Shown piece after piece: positions 20,301 through 32,300 of a DNA stretch of 64,000 nucleotides. The DNA lies in the NCBI RefSeq assembly GCF_035083965.1, contig NC_089727.1, forward strand, positions 1,245,501 to 1,309,500, read 5' to 3'. Below the pieces are notes generated by a model that had not been told where the DNA came from, did no database searches, and saw only the letters and a program-made list of their open reading frames with translations. The translations under genes and the position numbers were made by a program. This DNA comes from Branchiostoma lanceolatum (lineage: Eukaryota; Chordata; Leptocardii; Amphioxiformes; Branchiostomatidae). Position 1 is the first letter of the stretch. The number at the start of each line of letters is the position of its first letter.

Positions 20301-23300
20301 GACATGAACAAAACGCAGCTGGACATGTTCCAGGAATGGTCAGGATTAGAACTGTTGATGAAGGTTAGACATCCAGGTAAAGAAATACGCAGGGTAACAG
20401 TTAACTCATTGACAGTAACTCATTGACAAGCAACTGGGTAAAATTTGGATAAATTTTCCAGTTTCTTAACTGTTACCTTACGTCTAAAAAAATAGGATAT
20501 TGGAGTTTTCTTTTTCACAACCAGGAATGTCTCTTATCTGCTGACGTTTCGATGCCTATCAGTCAGAAGCTCTGACAAATATGTCTGATGCCAAACTCCA
20601 ATATCCTGTTACCTTGCATGTTTACAAGTCTGGGGCCTTCACCTTTGACATATGACCCACAATGCATCTCGCCGTGCATGTGCAGTCTAACCCGTGAAGC
20701 GGCTCATACCTGGTCCGTAGGCCTGCACGTGGTTGTAGGTGCCGGGTGCAGGGCCGGTGATGATGGCGTCAGAAACAACTCTCTGTCCACCCGCCGTGGA
20801 CGCCTGGTCTCGTCTGGGGTCCGCCAGCCCCATCTGGTACACGGGCAGGGCCTGGGTCGTGGGGTGGGTCAGCTGGGACTGGGACAGGCTGGGTCGGGCC
20901 AACCCACGCTGGGTCGTCTGAGGTATGGAGTTTAACCCGGGCAGCTGGAAGCTGCTGAGGTCGGGGGTGATGCCGCCCATGGAAGCCAGACTGGAGGAGG
21001 TGAACTTGGGACTGCTGGAGCTGTAACCCGTGGGTTTCTGGTGCGACTGAGGCGACGTGGGTGTGTAACCCGCGGGTTTCTGGTGGGACAGGGGCGACGT
21101 GGGTGTGTAACCCGCGGGTTTCTGGTGGGACAGGGGCGACGTGGGTGTGTAACCCGCGGGTTTCTGGTGGGACAGGGGCGACGTGGGTGTGTAGCCTGTG
21201 GATTTCTGATGGGACAGGGGGGATGTGGAGTTGTAGCCCTGTCCATGGGGGCTCAGGTTGGGTGAGCTGTGTGACAGTCCGCTTTGCCTTGCCTGGTTGC
21301 CGTGGGTCAGGCTGGACTGGCTGCTGTGGGTTAAACTAGACTGGTTGGTGTGGGTTAAACTAGACTGGTTGCTTTGGGTTAAACTAGGCTGGTTGCCATG
21401 GGTTAAACTAGACTGGTTGCTATGGGTTAAACTAGATTGTTTACCATGGGTCAAACTGGACTGGCTGTTATGGGTTAGGCTGGACTGGGTGCCTTGGGCT
21501 AGGCTGGCCTGGTTGCCATGGGTTAGGCTGGCCTGGTTGCCATGGGTTAGGCTCATGCCAATCTTGGGGCTTCCCTGTGTCGTTCGCTCAAATGGGGAGG
21601 TCTGGCCCTGAGACTGAGAGGGGTACGACTGCCCTTTGCTGGAGTACAGGGGTGCCTGAGGAGATGTCTGGGGTTGTCCTTTGCTAGAATATAGGGGTGC
21701 CTGAGGAGATGTCTGGGTTTGGCTTTTGCTGGAGAACATGGATGCCTGAGTAGAGGTTTGAGGCTGTCCTTTGCTGGAGTACAGGGGTGCCTGAGGAGAG
21801 GTTTGAGGCTGGCTTTTGCTGGAGTACAGGGGTGCCTGAGTAGCGGTTTGAGGCTGGCCTTTGCTGGAGTACAGGGGTGCCTGAGTAGCGGTTTGAGGCT
21901 GGCCTTTGCTGGAGTACAGGGGTGCCTGAGTAGCGGTTTGAGGCTGGCTTTTGCTGGAGAACAGGGGTGCCTGAGACTGAGTGGAGGTCTGGAAGTGTGG
22001 TTTGACGAAGGACAGAGGTTTGGCTTTGGGCTGGGAGCTCTGTGTGTGCGCCTGGAACTGTGCGTACGGAGAGGTAGTGGTCGGCACCTTGTGTGGGGCT
22101 GCTGCTTGCTGCCGGGCGGGCTGGGAGTTATCCCCCTCGCCATGCCTGGCCAGCGGGTAGTTGAAGCCAGCCGGCTGCTGGATCGACTGTTCGAACAGAG
22201 CCTGGAACGACTTCCCGAACTGAGACCTCATCTCGGCGGACGACGGTCTCTGCTGCTGCTGAACCTGTTACACATCAGCACAGTTACAAGACACATCATG
22301 CCAACAAAAACACATACAGACTATGGAAACCAAAAACTAATGCCATGAAAAAGACTTTTATATACAGATCCATTTCTATATGGAACAGTTTGCCTTAAAG
22401 CGTTCAATCTGCTTATTTGGCAAGAGCTTCTCATGCATATAAATCAGTCGATTTGATCTGATGTAGAATGTAAATACTAGCTGTAATGACTTTTATGTAG
22501 TATGGATGTCTTATGTTTGTATGTTCTATGTCTAGGAAGATTAGCTTCTTTCAAATCTTGTATGACAGCTTAATAAATCCAACCTGTGAGGATGCATTGG
22601 GCGGACTCTTCATGGTCGGTCGCACGACGTCACCGGCAGGTTTCTTTACGGCGCCTGTACTTTGCTGCAGAGGACTAGTTTTCATCGCCGCTGTAAAGTC
22701 CTGGGCGGGCTGCGAGTGCGAGCGCGCTTGCCTGACGACCGCGTCGATCGCGTGTCCTATGGAGTTATCAGTGGGAGAATCTCCAAGGCGCGGAGACGGC
22801 TCGTTGTGTTTCATCTTCCCGTCCAAGTCTGCGTAGTCGAGGAGGGTGGGGATGAAGGAGGAGATGGAGGAGGTGAGGGTGGGGGCGTTGGGGAGGGCCG
22901 ACGGAGGGGACGACACCACAGACGTCACCTGATGATAATAACAAATAATAATTAAAATAATGAGTTTTATTTATTGCTTTAGGGCTAATTGTAACATGAA
23001 ACAATGTATAGAAAAAGTATACAGACAGTGCGAGTTAACAACGGTGACAAGTGGAACAAGTAACTATCCTAAGAACTGCTACAGAATACAATCTAAGCTT
23101 TTTGGGTTTATATTCTTTTTTTGGAAGCATGGGAAGATGAAGTGTCCCTCTTTTTCTGCAATGAGTGGGTTTTGAGAGGCTTTCGTTTTCTTTTGGTGGC
23201 AAGTTTTGGTGGCTTCTTTAAATAGCTCTCTTCTTTCCTGATCAAATAATAATAACAGTTACTAGAACGGTAACACCTGCAAGCAACTACATAATGTTCA

Positions 23301-26300
23301 CCTTCACATGGTCTAGCCTAACAATATGCTGCTCTCTTGCTCTAACACATTCATACATATCCAGCTGTCCTGCCACAATATAAAATGATCTTGAGGGCAG
23401 TGCGCTAATACAGGTACTATATAGAGAATATATCCACCTGCTGTTTCTCCGCGGCCACACAGGAAGCGAACAGCGACATGGACTGGAGCGCGGAGGACGA
23501 CGTTGCCATGGGAACGGGTTTCGGGAAGGTCTGGCTTGGCGAGGTTCTTGGCGGAGTCGAGTTGCTGCCGCCGATGTTTCCGCCCGCTACGACCGCACCG
23601 GAGGGGAGCACCACCGGGGAGGGTGCCTTCCGCTCCTGCTGTGAGGGGAGGAAGGACAGGTGTAAGCGCCATCTAGTGATTTGCTGGAATACTGCAGACA
23701 GTATAGTCTCCCAAGCAAGGTCGAACCAGCGAGGTATTAATCTGCTCGTTCAGTAACATATCCAGGAATCGAAATGTGTTTTTGCAATATGTGATGCGAA
23801 CACAGGGCCTGCGTTCCCTTTCTGCACGTAATTTCAAATCAATTTCAAATTGTTTTTTTGTTTTTTGGTTGCAAATTTGCCAAGTTGCAAATGACTGGGA
23901 ATTGCAGGTGGGTATTTCAAGCCCTGGAGCGTAAATATTCACCAGGCCACACAAATGCATTTCCTTGGTTCTCACACATCTTGAAATCAAGGATCCGATG
24001 CAAACAGAGGCTGGAAGGAAAACCTGACCATATTCACTGACTGGACCTCCAGCATGCAAACGAAAAGCATTTGTTTTGTTAACTCACAGAAGCAATAACG
24101 ACAGACAGACGCATCGCAACAACCACAAATGTTCGGCAACCTGCAGTGAACTGGACAATCGGTCAACAGAAATTCCCAAACCAGAAAAAAGTAAGGATCG
24201 CTGAAAAAAAAAAGTTAGCCATTTCGAGACCACCCGACCAGCACACTTCAGTCTCAAGCCTCTGAAAATGAAAGGAATGCACAAAAACTCTTTTTCTGGA
24301 ATGAAAAGGTAAGGCCCGAACAGCAAGGGTTCACACCAACCCTTGAGACTGCAGGGTCCCAGGGGTCCGTTTGGCCTACCTGCTGGCTCCACCCCCACAC
24401 ATGGGGTGGATGGTCCAGCCCAAACTGGAAAATATAACAGAGACCCACGGTGAGGGAGAGCCCATTGCTTTTATGGGGCGTGGAGATGTGGTAAAAAATA
24501 TCTCATACAAAAATTAAAAAGAAATCCCCCATATCAAGTTAAGTAAAGCCATAATTGTGGCTTGTAAAAATGAAAAATAGAAATTGGACTGTTACACCCC
24601 CAGAGAAAAATATATTGGTATATCCTGAAGGTACTTTACTATGCAAATGCATTACGCATGATTGAATGAAGCAAGCTGGACAATGTACATGTACTTGACA
24701 TGTGACAGTCAAAAAAGTATTTTTTCACTTAACCTTCTCCTTGCTGCCTAACTGTAACCAATACAGAACTGGGTGCAAAACAGCGTGCTAAAGATCATGT
24801 CATGGTAATAGATGCACAAATACAATGTATGACTAAACACATGCAGCAGCTCTGAAGAGCAGATATCCAAAACATGTTTAATGAATGGGGACTTCAGTGA
24901 ACTACAAAAAAATCAAAAATGGACACAAACCTTGATAATTGCTGTTTTCTTTGGAGCAGGATTCACTTGTACTGCAAAGAAATAATGGAGGTTTTATAGA
25001 TGACATACTAAAAGAAAAAACAGCTAAAATTCATAACAAATGTTGCACAAACAACAAAATTATAACATAGTGGATAGATGAAATTCAACTTACTCTTTTT
25101 CTGTTTCGGCCTGAAAGAAATGGAGAAAACAGAATTTAGTGGATCATTATCAATGATAGGAGCATGTGTTAAACAAGGAAGGGCACCAAGACTTGCATTC
25201 TATCTAAGACCAGATATTGGGTAACAGGCTGAAGAAAATTTCCAAATGGGAACTCAGGCTGTCTGACTGAGGGATGATTGTGGTGCAAAAAATGTCAGTT
25301 ATGAGGGCAGATACTTTATAGATACTTTATACAGATACCTAATTTTCAAACCATTTGAGAGAAAACAAATCAAATTGGTATGGCCCCAACTGAAGACCAC
25401 TGAACTCACGGTTGTGCAGTTATACAGCTGTGGATACATCTGCTCTCCTTGAACAGCATCCTGCAAGAGTACACATGAGTTAGTTGCTTACGATAATGAA
25501 CAAAATCGGGATGTCTAATAATTTAAAAATGAAAAAGGTTAAAATGTGGTCAGATTACACAAAGAGGTGAGCAAGGGTTTGCAAGATGATGGTAAGAAAG
25601 ACAGTGAAAAAACCTCATAACAGTTTAGCTCAAGTGTACTCAATGAACAGTTGAGCTAATTTTCCCCACTGGTAATGTCACAGAGAAGGCAGACAATATA
25701 TACAGTATCTACAGGTTCATTGTACTGGGGAAATTCCCCTAGCTCTTCTCCACAAGAACAGTGAACCTCGACTTAATGTCCCATCCTAAGCACTGCAACC
25801 CAGGAGCATGCATGTCGGGTGAGCAAAACACAACTTTTTGGTTCAGGGGCAAGGTTACTTACCACTCTGGACTATGCATACAATTTCCTTGTTATTTTAG
25901 TACCATGCGTCCAAAAGACGCATGGACGCATGCCTAGCTACATGTTTGTAAAAGCCTGTCTGCCTCACCTTGCCTGCATCCACCCCTTCGGCCAGCAGTT
26001 CTTCACCTCCTGCTCCATGTAGGTCTTCAGGTACTCCTCGGCCGACTGGGACCGAGACCTGTCGTAGTGCTGAACCTTAATCCTCACTACCTCATATAAC
26101 AGTGTCCTGGGACAGGGAAGTAGAAAAGGTATTGAGCAATAGATAAACCCATAAACCAATACTGACTAGTTCTAGTACTTTACACTGTAGCTAGGTGTTG
26201 CTGCTACAGTGTGAAGAATGCAGTCCAAAACTGAGTGACTGAGTTTATATCCCCCCTAGATTTTCTGATGAAACTATCCACAGACCTGATCTCATTGGTC

Positions 26301-29300
26301 CACTCAAACTTCCTCCGGGGCATGCTGGAGCGTTTGATCTTGATGTTGTCCAGACTGTTCTTGTTCCCCTCCTCGTCCTCGTCAGATGTGGACCCTGCAT
26401 TCTCCTGTTCTCCCTCCTTCTGCAGGGTCTGCTGGCTCTCCTGTAACCTACATGTACAGGGAACAGTTAGCACCACTGGTTAAATCCTGTAACCTACAGG
26501 GAACAGTAAGCAGGGCTAGAGTCAGACGTGGACCCTGCATTCTCCTGTTCCCCATCCTTCTGCAGGCTCTGCTGGCTCTCCTGTAACCTACAGCAGTACA
26601 GGGAATAATATAAGTACTGCTAGTTAACTCCGATCCTACAGGGAACAGTAAGCAGGGTAAGGGTTAGAGACAGACGTGGACCCTGCGTTCTCCTGCTCTC
26701 CCTCCTTCTGTAGGCTCTGCTGGCTCTCCTGTAGCCTACAGGTTAGAGTAGAGTTTTAGCAGGGATTTTTTCTAAGGAAATACAACTACACGAGAATGCA
26801 AGTAAGTGGTGGTCTTTTGCTGTACTGTGATTGGTTAAGCTACCTAGGGCATCTTGCACTTGGCCTATATAAGCCAGAACACAATGCTCATTCGAGCTCT
26901 GTCTCCTTGAAAAAGCCACACGCAAGGCGAAACAATTGTCGGTATGGGCTCGAATAAAATCCTAAACAGGGATATGCGGCTTCAGTGTCTTTTCTGAAGA
27001 TGTGGCATGAGTGTGTACGGTTGGCTTGAGGTTGCCCACTACTATTGCAAGGGAGTGGTGGTGTAAGTCACAGCTGATGACTGGCCACCTATGACTTGGA
27101 GCCGCTGTCACACATTCAAGGCCTTCCCAAGACTTTGCTCCCGATCACTCCCCAGCCAAGATTGGCGCTGGGTTTAGAGGAACCAGGCTGCTGGAATCCA
27201 CCCTAGTCTAACTCCAATTCTCTCCTCTTATCCCATCCAAGAAGAACATGACTTTCCCAACTCCCAACCATGGTCTGGAGGAGCCAAGGTCAGCCATCTG
27301 TGACGGGCTTTAGCTTGCTACAGGTCAAGCAATAGTTACTACAAACAGCAGATGAATGAGAAAAGGATGACTAACTGTTCGAGTTTGGTCTGTGTGGCTA
27401 TAGTTACTACAGTGAGAAGACTATAGGATGAAATACTAACTGTTCTAGTTTTGCCTGCATGGCTAAAGTAACTACAGTGAGAGGAGTATAAGAGACTAAC
27501 TGTTCGAGCTTGGCCTGCATGGCTATAGTTACTAACACGGCAGGTTGGTAAGACTAGAATAAGACACTAACTGTTCCAGTTTTGCCTGCACGGCTATAGT
27601 TACAGTGAGAAGAACAGATTAAGACACTAACTGTTCGAGTTTGGCCTGTGTGGCTATACATGTAGTTACTACAGTGATAAGACTATAGGATGAAATACTG
27701 ACTGTTCCAGCTTGGCCTGCGTGGCGATCTTGCACTCCTCCTGGTGGCGCCTGATCTGGTCCGGCATCACCTTCCCGATCGCCTCCCGCAGCCGGAACAA
27801 CGGCTCTCGCAGCTGGCTGTCCTGGGGACGGGGGAAGCGAAGATTTAGATTTCTTTCAGAATCAGATTTTCTGTTAATAATTTCATCAGGTTGATAAATG
27901 ATGGCTGGGACAAGGAAGACAAAAACGTTAGCATGAAATCTTGTCTGGGGTGAAAAAAAGCAAGAGTTTAACTTTAAGGAGACACTGGACCCCAAGAAAC
28001 CATGGAAACAAAAACGAAAAATGGAGACGGAAAAAGGTGGTCCAGAATGTCATTGAGGGAACAACACACACATGAATTCTCAAGATTAGGAAAAGGACGT
28101 CAAGAAAATGTTCACCATAAACAGGTGGCCCCTACAGACAGAATTCTTAATGCTGGGGAAAAATAAGCTAACTGGACCGCCAAAAAGTGGTCACAAGATG
28201 ACAAAGTTTGATCTAAAAGTAACAAATTGAATGCAATCCATGCATAAATAGCACATGATCTGAAAATAGCAGTGATATTGCATTTAATGAAATACAGTAC
28301 TTACGAGTTCACTGTGTCTGAGTTTCTTGGCCCGTTTGAGGAGGGTGTCCTTGGTGCAGGGGAGATGGGCAGCCAGGTGGGCAAACACACCCTGTCAATA
28401 GAACATCAACATGAGACAAGGCAAGCAGAGATGGCAGACTTTGCCACCTTGACAACAAGCACCCTCCGGCAGGACATATAGAAACTACAGTACAGCAACA
28501 CACACAGACACACACATACACACACACATATACACAATACACCTGTCAACAGAACATCAAACAAGGCAATCAGAGATGGCAGAGTTCACGCCATGGATGA
28601 CATGCAAACACACACGCCCAAACAAATTCTTGGTTTTATGTAAGGGACTGTACAATATTCGGAAAAGGGAGGCAACAAGGGAAATTTGTTTTGCCTAGGG
28701 GGAGGGCTATTAAGATTTATCTAAAAATGGAAAGATTGATTATTGAATGATCATCAACAAATGTGTGAAACTACCGTAGTCAGTTGGGTCTAGAGTCCAC
28801 ACTCAGGATTTAAACTTATTCATACATTTTCCTGTATGAGTATGACTCATTTTTTCTACACAGCGTCATCATGTTCTGGAGGTTAAACTTCAAGCTCAAA
28901 CTCTGTAATAAAGTAAAATACTGTCATGTAGATAGATGAATAAAACCCAATCACCAAAACAATTTTAAGGATTCATAATGTCTAAACTCAGATTTGTCCA
29001 AGTCTGAGCAAGTGATTTGCTTGAAATTATCAACAACACATTTAGCAACGACTGGAAAGTCCCGGTGTTTGTAGTCCATGCTTCACATATAACAGCATTG
29101 TGTGGTGTTGACACATGATCCACAGGTATTGACATTGACGTCAGTATGAGTCATGCATGGCCATAGGGACTTACCAGTTTTTTTCTGTTGATCAGAGGGC
29201 AAACTGACCAACCAACACAACTGAACATTCAGTGTAACACAGGATTTGGACACCTAGGTGACAAAATAACCTGAAAATTCATCTGTTCTGTGTGTTTCCT

Positions 29301-32300
29301 CGCATCTGTTGTGCAGGTCGCAGATGTGAACTGGTTCCGCGGTCTTAGCCACACCTGCTCCTTTTACAATTGCAAGTCTAGAGGATGCACGAAGGATAAG
29401 ACTCAACTGAAGAGACGTCAAGTTCTACCAAACATCACAGCATGGCCAGCCTGGCAAACAAACTTTAAGGTGGGTTTGTATGAGGACTTGAGCACTGCCA
29501 GTAAATTATGGTTGAGGTGTGATTGGTTGCTTTTATTCTAGAGCACATAATCATCCGGAATCAATTGTTAAAGGGGCATATTGTGATCGGAACTGTTTTT
29601 GGTTATTTTTCTACAACATTAGTTGAATGTACCTTTTTTTTTTAATACACTGCACAGCAATATTCGCGACGTTCTGAAGTTTGTTCACTAATGTCTTGTG
29701 GTTATTTTCCCGTGACGCTCGCACTGCGACCGCAAAGGTCAATTTGGATATTTCTTAGCGTTCTGCGCTGGCTCATTTGCGTATCATAAAATGGAGGTGG
29801 AAAATATGCAAATAAGCCAGATTTTACACCTTTTGCATTTTCGTCATTTAATAATGATGGAAATGTGACAAAATGACGGGAATATGTTGGAAATAAGTTA
29901 CAAATAGGTTACGAATGTGAATCTGAATGTAGATTTTTCAAATTATGAATATTTTCAGTTTTTGTTCATCAAATTCTACAATATGCCCCTTTAGTTTAAG
30001 CTTCATTGACAAATTCTCCAGATTGCCACAAAAGCACTTATAAATCACAGTATAAATCTTCTGTCTGTATGTTGCAGATTTGTACAGAGGAGCCCTTGGT
30101 TCACAGTGATCACAAAACAGATTTTGATCCAAAAAGCCAGGTTTGAGTCAGTAGAAAAAACAAACATGCAAAAGGCAACGACCAGACTGTCAGTAGTGGT
30201 TGAAGAATTACGTGAACTGGACCTGATCTTTAAGAGTGGTTCTGATCTAGATGTTGTGGAGAAGGGATACGCACGCAAGCTGATTCACGCCATCAGTAGT
30301 GACAATGAGGTCTTACAGAATGAGGCGCTGAAAAGTCTCGGCGATTTGTACTTGCAGAGAGCTAAGACAAATGATCACAAGGCTGAGAATTTCAACAAGG
30401 CTTGTGGGTTGTACACAGAAGTCCTGCGACGTTGTAGAAGTCGGGATGATCGACAAGTCATAGAACATCGCATCAAATATGCAGAAAAGTGTACAAAGCT
30501 GGTACACAGTCAAAGTCACATGAAATCAGACGTTTTAGATCAATACCTACACTGTCCATTTCAGAAGCGAAGAAAAATGGAACAATCCAGAAACAGGAAA
30601 GTAGCCGATGGCAAAACACAGGAGCACACTGACAGGTGACTTACTTTCCTTGGCATGTTAAAAATATACAGTAGATTTGTTAGACAGTCATTCATATCCA
30701 TCAACAAAATTGTCAATAGCTATGAAAACCTGTCAATGCTGATACACAGTATCTATTTTTAGATATTGGGCAAAAATGTATCACATTTTTTGAAAGTAAC
30801 TAAAAATCACCCTGCTACAGTTTCTACACAGACCATCTACAGGAGGGCTGCAGGGCCCTGCAGAAAGGGGACCTGGACACCGCAGAACAACACTTTACAG
30901 CTGTGCTCAAGTCTGTCCATGTAAAAGGTGATCTAACAGGCCTAAAAAGGTCCCCATTGGAAAGATACCAGTGACCATAATCTGTCTTTTCACTAACTTA
31001 ACTCTTCTGATTGAAGTATGACCTTGCCTTGTGTTAGTCTCTTTCAGTAAAATGTACAATCTCTTTAAGTCTATTGGCATTTTCAATGTTTCATTTGATA
31101 ATATAATCTGCAATGAACCATATTGAAAATATCTCAACAGCCCCCTTTGTATCTTATGAGCAAAACATAACATTACTACATAAAGGCAGAAAATGCTCAT
31201 TTTTTTATTGAATCACATTTGATTTTGTTCAATACTGTCTGTCAATTGTAGATGTCTTTTATCACATTTGATTTTGGTCATGCCAGTCTATCATTTGTAT
31301 ATGTTTTGTTCCATGTATTTTGATCTTAATGTTTTTAATGTGAATGGACTCCAGGAAGAATAGTGTAAGATTTTCAATAATTGAACACTAATGGAGATCC
31401 GAATAAAACAAACAATAAAACAAACAAAATGAATTATCAACAATTTCTAAAATGACAGACAAAACCGTGAATTTCAATTTCTAAGACCTTGTTCAATCAA
31501 AAAATGAGATTGTGCTTGATAAGCCTAATCAATTGATTTTTAGATCCAAATACAGAGCAATACAAAAAAGAGGTGGAGCCCTTGTGCAAGTTAAGTGATG
31601 TCTACCTAGAAAGAGGCCTGCAGTCGAAAGACGGAAGTGATTTCACGAAGGCTGCAGCACTCTGTAATGCAGCGCTGGTCAGAGCAAGGCCAGAAGACAG
31701 AGAGGGCATCAAACAAAGCATCCTGAGAACTTGTTAACTATTTGTCAATCGCGTGCTGGGGATCAAGCAAGAAGTTGACATCGATATCGGTGACTCTGAG
31801 AAACACAAGTTGACGTTGGCGGAAAGTCGGAGGCATGTGGAAGATGAGATCAGAAGAGTCGAGCAAGAGATAGATCCCTATAGCCTTGACGACGATGATC
31901 CGATGATAAGAGAAGTGGAGAAGAAAAGAGCGGAAGCAATCATATCATTGTTTGAAACAATTGTTGAACAGAGAAAAACGTTCATAGCCGGCCTTGTAGA
32001 TGAGTGCATGAAGGTAATGGGCCCCCCTCCCTGTAAGTACGCCATGATAGGCCTGGGTTCACAAGCCACGGGACTAGCAACTCCCTACTCTGATCTGGAG
32101 TTTGCCATCCTGATAGAGGAGGAAACAGAGAGTAACATTGAGTATTTCCGCAACCTCACTCACTACCTGCATCTCAAAGTCATCAACCTGGGAGAAACCA
32201 TTCTCCCAGCGATGGGCATCAAGTCACTCAATGATTTCTCCTCAGACCGCCCACTGGACAAATGGTTCTGTGACACTGTAACACCGCGTGGGTTTGCATT

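Noticed and set aside
21041-22348. Several plus- and minus-strand frames overlapping ubinuclein exon 21
   Set aside because: Shadows of the coding minisatellites; the ubinuclein frame alone is supported by splice phase on both sides.
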